Positions 1 through 7,180 of a stretch of DNA of 11,040 bases are shown in pieces. Under the pieces are notes generated by a model that did no database searches, was not told where the DNA came from, and was given only the letters and a program-made list of their open reading frames with translations. Origin of the DNA: an uncultured Pseudomonadota bacterium. Lineage in GTDB: Bacteria; Myxococcota_A; UBA796; GCA-2862545. A program made the position numbers and the translations under genes. Location of the stretch: NCBI GenBank assembly GCA_937891875.1, contig CALATR010000173.1:1-11040 (forward strand). Reading direction: 5' to 3'. Within the stretch, counting starts at the first letter, position 1. Each line of letters starts with the position of its first letter.

Positions 1-2
1 CC

Positions 3-824
3 GCGGGACAGGCGGGCTTCTTCCTTCAGTCCCGCGGCCAGTCCCTGGACCTGGTCCGGACCCGCCACGACCTGCTGGCGGCCGCGGTCGGCGCCGTGCT
101 GGGCGCCATCCCCCTGGACTGGCGCCGCGCCCGGGTCGACCGGGACGATCTCGATCGCTTCCTCTTCGAGCCCGACGATCTGGTCGTGCCGGTGGGGCCG
201 GACGGGCTCGTCGCGAACCTGGCCAAGTACCTCGACGGCCAGCCCGTCATCGGCGTCAATCCCAGCCCGGAGCTGTCCGACGGCGTGCTCGCTCCCCACC
301 CCCCCGAGGCGGTCGCCGACCTGCTGCACGCCACCTCGCGGGGGTCGGCCACCGTCCGCGAGCGCACCATGGTGCAGGCCTCCCTGGACGACGGTCAGCG
401 CCTGCGCGCCCTCAACGAGATCTTCGTCGGACACACCTCCCACCAGTCCGCCCGCTACCGGATCCGGGTTGGCGACGAGGAGGAGCGGCAGTCGAGCAGC
501 GGGGTCATCATCGCCACCGGCACGGGCTCGACCGGCTGGGCCCGCTCCATCCACCGCGAGCGACACTGCGCCTTCGACCTGCCCATTCCCCACGCGCCGG
601 TCCTCTCGTTCTTCGTGCGTGAGGCCTGGCCGAGCGGCACCACCGGCACGACGCTGACCCACGGGCTGCTGCACGCCGGCCAGACCCTGACCCTGACGTC
701 CGAGATGGACGGCAGCGGCCTCGTCTTCGGCGATGGCATCGAGTCCGACCGGCTCGACTTCACCTGGGGGTCGCAGCTGACCATCGCGGTCGCCGCCAGC
801 AGCCTGGCGTGGGTCGCGGGGTAG
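3..824 (+). CDS. NAD-kinase-like protein, 5'-truncated by the window edge
   Basis: The frame is open from the first complete codon and stops with TAG at 822-824, giving 273 visible residues; the true start lies upstream. Relatives of the ATP-NAD kinase fold phosphorylate NAD to NADP. Three family landmarks are visible. A glycine/aspartate loop GPDG at residues 65-68 stands where NAD kinases carry GGDG. An Asn-Glu pair lies in NEIFVGH at about 138-144. The nucleotide loop TGTGSTGWARS is at 172-182, compared with TPTGSTAYS in true NAD kinases. A late GDG at 243-245 lies in the beta-rich C-terminal half. The first glycine of GGDG is shifted or replaced, so catalysis is not certain; a related sugar or lipid kinase of the same superfamily is possible. 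It faces the small gene on the other strand with only 9 bp between the two stop codons and no visible terminator. Confidence 0.88.
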   Translation, partial: AGQAGFFLQSRGQSLDLVRTRHDLLAAAVGAVLGAIPLDWRRARVDRDDLDRFLFEPDDLVVPVGPDGLVANLAKYLDGQPVIGVNPSPELSDGVLAPHPPEAVADLLHATSRGSATVRERTMVQASLDDGQRLRALNEIFVGHTSHQSARYRIRVGDEEERQSSSGVIIATGTGSTGWARSIHRERHCAFDLPIPHAPVLSFFVREAWPSGTTGTTLTHGLLHAGQTLTLTSEMDGSGLVFGDGIESDRLDFTWGSQLTIAVAASSLAWVAG

Positions 825-833
825 CGGCGGGCC

Positions 834-1160
834 TCAGTTCCAGGTCGAGCGCATGTACTCGATGGGCTCGTCGCAGCCGACGGCCTCGTCCTGGGAGGAC
901 GCGGCGGCGTAGCAGCGCAGGCGAGCCGGGTAGTACTCGCCGAACGCCTCCTCGGAGCTCGCGAGCCAGCTCGGGCAGTCCTCGATGTGGACGTCGAGGT
1001 CGTCCTCGAGGTGGCGGCACACCTCCTCCTCGCTCGGCGGGGGCGTCGCGGTCACGGCGTCGACGACCCGCAGGATCAGCGGCGCGCCGAAGTACAGCAC
1101 TGGCAGGAACACGGCGACCGCGGCCAGGCCGAGGAAGTAGTACTTGAACGAGATCTTCAT
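834..1160 (-). CDS. Small membrane-anchored protein with four cysteines, unknown function
   Basis: The protein is 108 residues long. A positively charged N-terminus (K2, K6) is followed by one hydrophobic segment at about residues 8-33. The remaining 75 residues are acidic and soluble. No lipobox cysteine follows the hydrophobic segment, so it looks like a signal anchor rather than a lipoprotein. By the positive-inside rule the C-terminal domain should lie outside the cytoplasmic membrane. That domain has four cysteines (C48, C62, C83, C96), which could form two disulfides. The ATG at 1160 is preceded by AGAGGTG with about 5 nt spacing, which supports this start. It is divergent from the oxidoreductase operon across a 198-bp gap and convergent with the NAD-kinase-like gene. 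I do not recognise a family. Confidence 0.75.
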   Translation of the reverse strand: MKISFKYYFLGLAAVAVFLPVLYFGAPLILRVVDAVTATPPPSEEEVCRHLEDDLDVHIEDCPSWLASSEEAFGEYYPARLRCYAAASSQDEAVGCDEPIEYMRSTWN

Positions 1161-1235
1161 GGGCGCACCTCTGCGGGGGTCGGGAGGCGGGGCCTAACGA
1201 CGTTCGCGTCGGCATGGGCCCGCTCGGGACCAGGT

Positions 1236-1249
1236 GTCACTGCAGTGAC
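1236..1249. promoter_or_regulatory. Perfect 14-bp palindrome, candidate operator
   Basis: The sequence GTCACTGCAGTGAC is its own reverse complement over all 14 bases. It lies 76 bp upstream of the membrane-protein start and about 110 bp upstream of the oxidoreductase start, inside the divergent gap. Its length and two-fold symmetry fit a site for a dimeric repressor or activator. No such regulator is visible within this operon, so the binding protein is unknown. The operator role is inferred. Confidence 0.5.
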
Positions 1250-1348
1250 CGACCTCGCCGCTGCGGACGCGGACCACGCCCGATCCCGCGATCCCCTCCC
1301 ACCGTGTCGCCGACCGCAGCCCCCTGGGAATAGAGGGCGGGCCGGCCT

Positions 1349-1353
1349 GGGAG
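1349..1353 (+). promoter_or_regulatory. Shine-Dalgarno that fixes a GTG start
   Basis: GGGAG lies 5 nt before the GTG at 1359. The reading frame stays open far upstream (to about 987) without family-like sequence. This site, together with the start of the Rossmann motif ten residues later, decides the true start. Confidence 0.75.
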
Positions 1354-1358
1354 ACGAC

Positions 1359-2552
1359 GTGCCGCGGCCCCTCGACCTGATCGTGTTCGGAGCGACCGGC
1401 TTCACCGGACGTCGCGTGGCCGCCGAGCTGGCCCGGGTCGGCGGCGACCTGCGCTGGGCGGTCTGCGGTCGCCAGGCCAGCGCGGTGCAGGCCCTCACCG
1501 AGGCGCTCTCCCAGCAGCCCTGCCCGCCCCGCAGCGTCGTCGTCGATCTCCACGACGAGGCCGGCCTGGGCGACGCCTGTGCCCAGGCCCGGCTCGCGCT
1601 GTCCTGCGTCGGCCCCTTCGCCCGCCTGGGCGAGCCGGTGGTCCGCGCCTGTGTGCAGGCCGGGACCGACCTCATGGACATCGCCGGAGAACCGGCCTAC
1701 ATGCGGCGGATCCTCACGGATTGGGACGCGCCGGCACGGCAGGCCGGGGTCAGCGTGATCCACGCCTGCGGCTTCGACGCCATGGTCGCCGACCTGGGCT
1801 GGCTCCGGCTGACCCGCGCCGCCGAGGCCCGCGGGCACGAGATCACCACCGTGACGTCCTTCCTCGAGCTGCAGTCCGGCCCGCAGGGGGTGCGCTTCCA
1901 CGCCACCACCCTCGATGCCCTGGTGCTGGGGCTCGCCGAGAAGACCGCGCCGCCCCCCGGTCCCGTGCCGCGCCGACCCGGCAACCTCGCCTTGCGCAAG
2001 ATGCCCTTCCGCGACCCGACGCTGGGCCGCTGGTGCACCATGCTGCCCAGCGCCGATCCCGCCGTGGTCCGCATCTCCCAGGAGCGCCTCGCCGCGACGA
2101 CCGGCCAGCCGCAGCCGCGCTACCTCGGCTACTTCGCCTTCGAGCGCCCGGGGAACATCGCCGCCAGCGCGGTGGCTGGCGGCGCCCTGCTGGGCCTGTC
2201 CAAGGCGCGCTGGGGCCGGCAGCTCATGGTGCGTCACCCGGCCTGGTTCACCCTCGGGCACGCCACCGACGCCGGTCCCACCGAGGACCAGCTCGCCCGG
2301 ACCCGCTTCCGCATGACCCTGCGCGCCCATGTGCGCGGCCGGGAGGAACCGGTCGCCACCCACCGCATCGAGGGGCCCGAGCCCGGCTATGTCTCGACCC
2401 CGATCCTGCTCGCGTCCGCGGCGCTCGGCTGGCTCGAGACCCCGGACGGCGACCGCGCCCGCGGCGTGCACACCCCCGCGACGGCCCTGCCGCACCTGCC
2501 CATCCTGGCCGAAGCCCGCGACCACCGCTGCAGCCTGAGCCACCTGGAGTGA
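1359..2552 (+). CDS. Saccharopine-dehydrogenase-like / trans-acting enoyl reductase family oxidoreductase
   Basis: The protein has 397 residues from a GTG start with a good ribosome site. It opens with a Rossmann nucleotide-binding loop GATGFTG at residues 11-17. The family signature follows: GPFARLGEPVVRAC at 85-98, then the AGTDLMDIAGE stretch at 101-111, and CGFDAMVADLG at 137-147. A late GVHTPATAL motif at 369-377 also fits. Length and motif order match the group that includes the mycobacterial trans-acting enoyl reductase Rv2953 and its paralogue Rv2449c (about 420 residues). These are NAD(P)-dependent and act in lipid or polyketide reduction. In relatives the 137-147 motif usually carries a Pro where this protein has V143. 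No PKS lies nearby, so the partner enzyme is unknown. It is the first gene of a tight operon and its stop lies 2 nt before the next start. The family call is firm; the substrate cannot be read. Confidence 0.9.
   Translation: MPRPLDLIVFGATGFTGRRVAAELARVGGDLRWAVCGRQASAVQALTEALSQQPCPPRSVVVDLHDEAGLGDACAQARLALSCVGPFARLGEPVVRACVQAGTDLMDIAGEPAYMRRILTDWDAPARQAGVSVIHACGFDAMVADLGWLRLTRAAEARGHEITTVTSFLELQSGPQGVRFHATTLDALVLGLAEKTAPPPGPVPRRPGNLALRKMPFRDPTLGRWCTMLPSADPAVVRISQERLAATTGQPQPRYLGYFAFERPGNIAASAVAGGALLGLSKARWGRQLMVRHPAWFTLGHATDAGPTEDQLARTRFRMTLRAHVRGREEPVATHRIEGPEPGYVSTPILLASAALGWLETPDGDRARGVHTPATALPHLPILAEARDHRCSLSHLE
2546..2549 (+). promoter_or_regulatory. Shine-Dalgarno inside the preceding gene end
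   Basis: GGAG at the last codons of the oxidoreductase gene sits 5 nt before the GTG at 2555. It selects that GTG as the start of the condensation-domain gene. The stop TGA lies between site and start, which is consistent with translational coupling. Confidence 0.7.
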
Positions 2553-2554
2553 CC

Positions 2555-3790
2555 GTGCCCGAACCGACCCCCCTCGAGCGCAACCTGCTCACCCAGATGG
2601 ACGCGGGTCACGACCCGACCGGCAGCGAGCTCTTCCTGGCGATGATCGCGCGCGGCCCCCTGGACGTGGAGGCGTTCGCCGGGGCCATCCGCGACCTCCC
2701 GAGCCACAACGACGGCCTTCGAACCGGGTTTCGTCGCGATCTGCAGGGAGACTGGGAGCGCTTCGTCCTGCCCGAGGCGACCCTGCCGGTCGAGATCCTG
2801 GACCTGCGCGAGTGCGCCGATCCCACGGGCGAGGCCAACGAGGCGGTGCGCGCGTTCCGCCACCAGGGCATCGACGTCGGCTCCCCTCCCCTCGCTCGGG
2901 TGCTGCTGGTGCGGATCGGCGACGACGAGACCTGGTTCATCCGCCACGCCAGCCACGTCGCCCTCGACGGCTGGTCGGTGGTGCTGATCAACCAGGAGCT
3001 GACCGAGCGCTACGCCGCGCTGGTCGAGGGGCGCGCGCCCCGGCTGCCCCCGCGTCGCGATGGCGCCGACCTGGCCCGCGCCCTGCAGGACCCGCCCGCT
3101 CCCGCGTCCCTCGCCTACTGGCAGGAGCAGACCTTCGCCGGCGCCGAGCTGGCCACCGACCACCCCGTCGCACCCGGCTCGGGCACGCCGGCCGCCCACC
3201 TCACCGCGATGACGCCCCACCCGGTGAGCGCGGGCCTGGAGGCCGCCTGCAAGCGCCTCGGCGTGTCCATCCGCGCACCCCTGTGCCTGGCCTGGGCCCG
3301 CGCCCTCGCCCCCCTGTGCACCGCGGGAGAAGGCGGCCTGCACGTGGCCTTCGCCAACCGCAAGGACCCGGCCCGGCGCGGCACGGTCTGCTACCTCTCG
3401 GTCTCGGTGCCCCTGATGGTCCCGGTCGAGGACGACGAGACCACCGCGCAGCTGCAGGCGACGATGGCCCGGCTGCGCGCGCACCAGGATCACATCGACG
3501 CCCTGCCCGAGAAGCCGCGTTCACAGAGCATTGTCGACTACCATCACGTCGCCGACTACGCCGCCGGCCTGGACCTGCCCGGGGTGGCCTTCCATCCCCA
3601 CGCAGCCCTGCCTGCCGACGTGCACCACATGTACGTGCACTACCGGGTCGAGCTGCACAGCGTGCGCATGTTCGGCACCCTGGTCCACCTGGTCCGCTAC
3701 CGCCGCGACCTGTTCGACCCGCCGACCATCCAGGCGCTGATCGACCGGTTCGCCGCAGAGCTGGCCCGCATCGCCGAGGCCTGCGCGTGA
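2555..3790 (+). CDS. Free-standing condensation-domain acyltransferase (PapA/NRPS C-domain superfamily)
   Basis: The protein has 411 residues, about the size of a single C-domain or PapA5-type acyltransferase. The active-site region is RHASHVALDGWS at residues 130-141, where the family motif is HHxxxDG. The second, catalytic histidine (H134), D138 and G139 are kept; the first histidine is replaced by S133. The N-terminal segment PTPLERNLL and the C-terminal YRRDLFDPPTIQALIDRF (382-399) match the usual ends of the fold. No adenylation or carrier domain is attached, so it should act in trans, joining an activated acyl group to an alcohol or amine. It lies between an enoyl-reductase-like enzyme and a P450. 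Its stop overlaps the P450 GTG by 4 nt. The fold assignment is strong. The donor and acceptor are unknown, and reduced or altered catalysis is possible because of S133. Confidence 0.88.
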   Translation: MPEPTPLERNLLTQMDAGHDPTGSELFLAMIARGPLDVEAFAGAIRDLPSHNDGLRTGFRRDLQGDWERFVLPEATLPVEILDLRECADPTGEANEAVRAFRHQGIDVGSPPLARVLLVRIGDDETWFIRHASHVALDGWSVVLINQELTERYAALVEGRAPRLPPRRDGADLARALQDPPAPASLAYWQEQTFAGAELATDHPVAPGSGTPAAHLTAMTPHPVSAGLEAACKRLGVSIRAPLCLAWARALAPLCTAGEGGLHVAFANRKDPARRGTVCYLSVSVPLMVPVEDDETTAQLQATMARLRAHQDHIDALPEKPRSQSIVDYHHVADYAAGLDLPGVAFHPHAALPADVHHMYVHYRVELHSVRMFGTLVHLVRYRRDLFDPPTIQALIDRFAAELARIAEACA

Positions 3791-5112
3791 GCCCGACCCG
3801 CACCATGGCCCAGCTGCCCAGCGCCCGGGGCGCGCCTGTCGTCGGCAACACCCTGCGCTGGCTGCGCCGCCCGCTGGACACGCCGGTCCAGGCCCACCGC
3901 ACCCACGGCGACGTGTTCCGCTACGACATCTTCTTCCAGCGGCCGGTGGTCTTCGCCCACCCCGACGCCATCGGGCGCATCCTCACCGACCCCGACGGCG
4001 ATCTCTCCACCGCCCGCGGCTGGGAGCCCTTCTTCGGACGCCTGATGAAGGGCGGCCTGCTCCTGCGCGACCACGACGACCACCGCAGCCACCGCAGCCT
4101 CATGCGCGGGGCCTTCTCGAGCAGCGCCCTGCAGGGCTACCTCGACGTGATGACCCCCCGGATCGAGGCCCGGATCGACGCCTGGATCGATCGCGGCGAG
4201 GTGGTCCTCTTGCCCGAGGTCCAGCGCCTGCTGCTCGAGCTGGCGGGGGTCAGCCTGCTCGGCGTCGAGGCCCCGGACGAGCTCGATCGCCTGATCCGCG
4301 CGTTCGAGGCCATCGCTCGCGGGGTCATGGGCCTGGTGGGGGTCCCGCTGCCCGGCACCGCTCTCGCCCGGGGGCTGCGGGCCCGCGCCGACCTGAGCCG
4401 CTTCCTGAAGGAGCGCATCGCCGCCCGGCGCAAGGCACCCGGCCCGGACCTCACGAGCCAGCTGTGCAGCGCCACCGACGAGCACGGTGCGGTGCTCACC
4501 GACGAGGAGATCGTCGACCACGTGATCTTCTTGTGGATGGCCGCCCACGACACCACGACCGGATCGGCGGTCATGGCGGCGTACGAGCTGGCCCGGCACC
4601 GGGAGTGGCAGGACCGCCTGCGCGAGGAGGCGCTCGGACTGCCCGATCGCCTGGACGTGCAGACCAGCGCCCAGGCCACCCAGGCGGGGTGGGTCATCCA
4701 CGAGACCCTGCGCCTGTACCCGCCCATCGGCTCCATCCCGCGCAGGACCCTGCGGCAGACCACGATCGCCGACGTCGTGCTCCCCGCGGACACGCCCCTG
4801 CGCGCCGCCATCCTGCTCCTGCACCGCCACCCGGAGGTCTGGACCGACCCCGAGCGCTTCGACCCCGAGCGCTTTGCCGAGCCCCGCCAGGAGCACCGCC
4901 GCCACCGCCACGCGTTCCGCCCCTTCGGCACCGGCGCCCACGCCTGCCTGGGCATGCGCCTGGCCCAGCTCCAGCTGCACGCGATGCTGCATCACCTGAT
5001 GCGCCACGCACGCCTCCGTCTGCCCGACGACTATGTCCTGAAGCTGTCGCCTGCGCCGTCCCTGCGTCCGGCCGACGGGTTGCCCCTGCGCCTGCAGCGC
5101 GTGCCGCGATGA
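3787..5112 (+). CDS. Cytochrome P450 (first of two)
   Basis: The protein has 441 residues with all P450 hallmarks. The I-helix motif AAHDTT lies at 252-257 (alanine where glycine is common). The K-helix ExxR is E306-R309 in HETLR, and a PERF-type motif lies at 355-363. The heme loop FGTGAHACLG holds the axial cysteine C387. There is no N-terminal membrane anchor, so it is a soluble bacterial type needing separate redox partners; none are encoded here. The GTG at 3787 overlaps the previous stop as GTGA and has GAGG 7 nt upstream. An ATG at 3805 lacks such a site and is the alternative start (435 residues). It is third in the operon and overlaps the next ATG by 4 nt. It differs clearly from the P450 on the opposite strand, so the two are not a recent duplication. 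The substrate is unknown. Confidence 0.93.
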   Translation: MSPTRTMAQLPSARGAPVVGNTLRWLRRPLDTPVQAHRTHGDVFRYDIFFQRPVVFAHPDAIGRILTDPDGDLSTARGWEPFFGRLMKGGLLLRDHDDHRSHRSLMRGAFSSSALQGYLDVMTPRIEARIDAWIDRGEVVLLPEVQRLLLELAGVSLLGVEAPDELDRLIRAFEAIARGVMGLVGVPLPGTALARGLRARADLSRFLKERIAARRKAPGPDLTSQLCSATDEHGAVLTDEEIVDHVIFLWMAAHDTTTGSAVMAAYELARHREWQDRLREEALGLPDRLDVQTSAQATQAGWVIHETLRLYPPIGSIPRRTLRQTTIADVVLPADTPLRAAILLLHRHPEVWTDPERFDPERFAEPRQEHRRHRHAFRPFGTGAHACLGMRLAQLQLHAMLHHLMRHARLRLPDDYVLKLSPAPSLRPADGLPLRLQRVPR

Positions 5113-5939
5113 ACCTGGTCCAGGCCGCGCTCGCCTCCCAGACCCGCTCGGCGCGCGCCCTGTCCCGGGACCAGCTGCGTGCCCTGTGGTCCTTTCGTCT
5201 GTCCCTCATCTCGCTCAAGCCAGGCGTGGACCCCGAGGACGACTTCTCGGCGTTCGTCCGGGAGTTCGACCACGACGGTCTCGTGTGGTCGCTGGTCGAG
5301 GACGGCGTGGTGCGAGGCTTTCACATGCAGCGCTACGCCGAGGTCGACCGGGGCGGGCGCCGCCACCTCGCCCTGCTCCCCGAGTACGGCTTCATCGACC
5401 CCGACCTGCGCAGCCACCCCATCCTCCCGCTCGCGGTCGCCTGGATCACCTCGCTGTGCACCCTCCCCCCCCCGGGCCTGCCGGTGGTCATGGCCGCCGG
5501 GGTCTACCCCGCCAGCTACATCGCCTACGCCCGCGCCGTGCGTCCGCTGTGGACCTGGGGCAGCCCCGAGCTGACCGCCGAGGACCGGGAGCTCCTGGTC
5601 CGCCTCGGCCGACGGGTCGCCGGGGCGGCCTTCGACCCGCAGACGGGCACCGTGGTGGCCCGCACCATCCCCGCCCCGGCACGCCAGCCCGCCTCCGCGG
5701 AGGGCAGGCGCCTCTTCTCCGCGTACGAGCAGCAGAATCCGGACTGGCAGGACGGTCGGATGCTGTTCTTCCTGGCCCCCCTGTCCGCCCGGACCCTGGC
5801 TCGCGGAGCCTGGCACGCCCTCGAGCGGGGCGGTGCCGTCAGTCCGCGATCCGCAGGCGCACCCCATCCCCCGGTGCCAGCACCACCCCGCGCCGCCGGG
5901 CCCGACTCGGGGCCCCCGCGGGCTGAACACGGCACCTGA
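5109..5939 (+). CDS. Uncharacterised protein, possible GNAT-like fold
   Basis: The protein has 276 residues, starting at an ATG that overlaps the P450 stop as ATGA; translation is probably coupled, as no clear ribosome site is seen. I do not recognise a named family. The order of predicted elements loosely recalls a GNAT acyltransferase: an N-terminal helix SRDQLRALWSFRL (19-31), strands around 57-77, a strand ending in PEYGFIDP (91-98), then RSHPILPLAVAWI (101-113). This is weak, because the classic RxxGxG/A acyl-CoA loop is not present and RSHP stands near its place. A nine-C run at 5465-5473 encodes prolines. Residues from about 244 on are Pro/Ala-rich and lie antisense to the end of the second P450, so the last 33 residues may be a drifted extension. 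It is the final gene of the + operon; a role in the same pathway is inferred from position only. Confidence 0.72.
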   Translation: MNLVQAALASQTRSARALSRDQLRALWSFRLSLISLKPGVDPEDDFSAFVREFDHDGLVWSLVEDGVVRGFHMQRYAEVDRGGRRHLALLPEYGFIDPDLRSHPILPLAVAWITSLCTLPPPGLPVVMAAGVYPASYIAYARAVRPLWTWGSPELTAEDRELLVRLGRRVAGAAFDPQTGTVVARTIPAPARQPASAEGRRLFSAYEQQNPDWQDGRMLFFLAPLSARTLARGAWHALERGGAVSPRSAGAPHPPVPAPPRAAGPDSGPPRAEHGT

Positions 5940-7179
5940 GCACGAGCACGGCCAGCGCCGCCCGGAGCTCGTGCATGGCGAAGGACTCGCCCAGGCAGCG
6001 CCGAGCCCCACCCCCGAACGGGAACCAGGCGCTGGGATCGGGGCGCTCCAGCGGGAGGAAGCGCTCGGGGAGGAAGCGCTCGGGCTCGGGCCACTGCGCC
6101 GGATCGCGGTGGGCCAGCCAGATGCAAGGAACGACGCCCACACCTGCGGGAAGGCTGTACCCGCCGACCTCGAACGGGGCGGCCAGGATCCGCCCGACCT
6201 GGGTCAGCGGCGGAGTCAGGCGCAGGGTCTCGTAGATGATCGCCGTCAACCTGGGGATCTCGGCGAGCGTCGCGACATCCACGGGACCGTCGCCGAAGGC
6301 CGCGCGCAGATCGGCGCGCAGTCGCTCCTGCTCGCCGGGGTGGTGGGCCAGGTGGTGCATGGCCCAGGCGAGTCCGGTCGCCGAGGTCTCGTGCCCGGCG
6401 ACGAGGAGGGTGAGCACGGCATCGGCGAGCTCCACGTCCCGCTCGGGTCCTCCCTCGCCCCCGGCGTGCACGATCCGGGCGAGCAGATCGGTGCGGTCGG
6501 GCTCGACCCGGGCGCGGGCGAAGCGCTCGGCGAGGTCGGCTCGGAGCGCCTGCTGGTGATCGTCGAAGCGGGCCCACGGGGTGAGCGATCCCAGGCGGCG
6601 GCGGGCGGGCGGCACCAGCAGCAGCGGATGGCCGGCGATCCGCATGAGGGCGTCGGTCCGGTCGTACAGGGCGTCGAGCTCCGGCCCCTGGCGGACGCCG
6701 AGCAGCGCCGCGAGGATGATCCGCAGGGTCAGGGCCTGGGCATGGGGGAGCAGGGCGAACGCCTCGCCGCGAGGGAGATCCGCGACCGCCCGCTCGCACA
6801 GGGCCACGAGATCGCCCAGGGCCGGCTGCACCGCCCGCCCCCGGAACAGCGGAGCCAGCACCCGCCGCTGGACCCGGTGGGGCGAGCCGTCGAGCACCAG
6901 GATGGACGTGCTGCCGACAATCGGCTCCACGACGGCATTCGCGCGTCCGGCGTGCAGGACCTCGTCCGAGCCACGGAAGACCGCGCGCACGTCGGCCGGA
7001 TCGCTGACGAACACCTTGGGAGGCTGGCCGAACAGGCGCAGGGTGAAGGTCGGGCCGAAGCGACGGCGGCAGGAGGCGTACAGGCGCTCCGGCTCGGTGA
7101 TCCACGCGTGCAGCTGGGCCGGGGACGGGCGCCGCGGACCCGGGGGCAGCGCCCGGTCGGTGGAGATCCGCAGCACCAC
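5839..7179 (-). CDS. Cytochrome P450 (second of two), in the sigma/kinase operon
   Basis: The protein has 446 residues. The I-helix AGHETS is at 261-266 and the K-helix ExxR is E317-R320 in ETLR. A PERF motif (PEPERFLPERF) lies near 364-374. The heme loop FPFGGGARRCLG carries the axial cysteine C395. It is soluble, with no anchor. Motif spelling (AGHETS, FPFGGG) is typical of CYP102/CYP110-like bacterial P450s and unlike the P450 on the + strand. The start is GTG at 7179, with GGAGG 6 nt upstream and only one base after the kinase stop; a second GTG at 7176 is possible. Gene order makes it co-transcribed with the kinase and sigma factor. Its 3' end overlaps the last gene of the + operon by 101 bp, tail to tail. 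Substrate and redox partner are unknown. Confidence 0.93.
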   Translation of the reverse strand: MVLRISTDRALPPGPRRPSPAQLHAWITEPERLYASCRRRFGPTFTLRLFGQPPKVFVSDPADVRAVFRGSDEVLHAGRANAVVEPIVGSTSILVLDGSPHRVQRRVLAPLFRGRAVQPALGDLVALCERAVADLPRGEAFALLPHAQALTLRIILAALLGVRQGPELDALYDRTDALMRIAGHPLLLVPPARRRLGSLTPWARFDDHQQALRADLAERFARARVEPDRTDLLARIVHAGGEGGPERDVELADAVLTLLVAGHETSATGLAWAMHHLAHHPGEQERLRADLRAAFGDGPVDVATLAEIPRLTAIIYETLRLTPPLTQVGRILAAPFEVGGYSLPAGVGVVPCIWLAHRDPAQWPEPERFLPERFLPLERPDPSAWFPFGGGARRCLGESFAMHELRAALAVLVLRCRVQPAGAPSRARRRGVVLAPGDGVRLRIAD

Positions 7180-7180
7180 G

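Larger units (their letters stand above)
1161..1358. promoter_or_regulatory. Divergent intergenic control region
   Basis: This 198-bp gap separates the small membrane protein (-) from the four-gene operon (+), so promoters for both should lie here. It holds a perfect 14-bp palindrome at 1236-1249. It also holds an imperfect 8-bp tandem repeat (CGATCCC twice, 1281-1295) and 7-bp inverted arms GCTGCGG/CCGCAGC at 1260-1266 and 1314-1320. A TAGAGG at 1332-1337 is a poor -10-like hexamer about 20 bp before the + operon start; no convincing -35 partner was found. No small gene could be supported in the gap. Confidence 0.5.

Noticed and set aside
1327..1353. GGAAT as an ECF-type -35 element
   Set aside because: No matching -10 element at 16-17 bp spacing before the operon start.
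987..1358. Upstream extension of the oxidoreductase frame
   Set aside because: It has no homology-like sequence, would overlap the membrane-protein gene, and the GTG at 1359 has a good ribosome site just before the Rossmann motif.
1194..2543. Minus-strand open frame (about 449 codons) opposite the oxidoreductase
   Set aside because: Glycine/alanine-rich composition without motifs. The + strand has a Rossmann loop and full family signature.
5898..5915. GGGCCC-N6-GGGCCC hairpin as a bidirectional terminator
   Set aside because: Short stem, no T-run on either strand, and it lies inside both coding regions.
3787..7179. Two P450 genes as a recent duplication
   Set aside because: Motif spelling and flanking sequence differ throughout; they look like separate P450 families.
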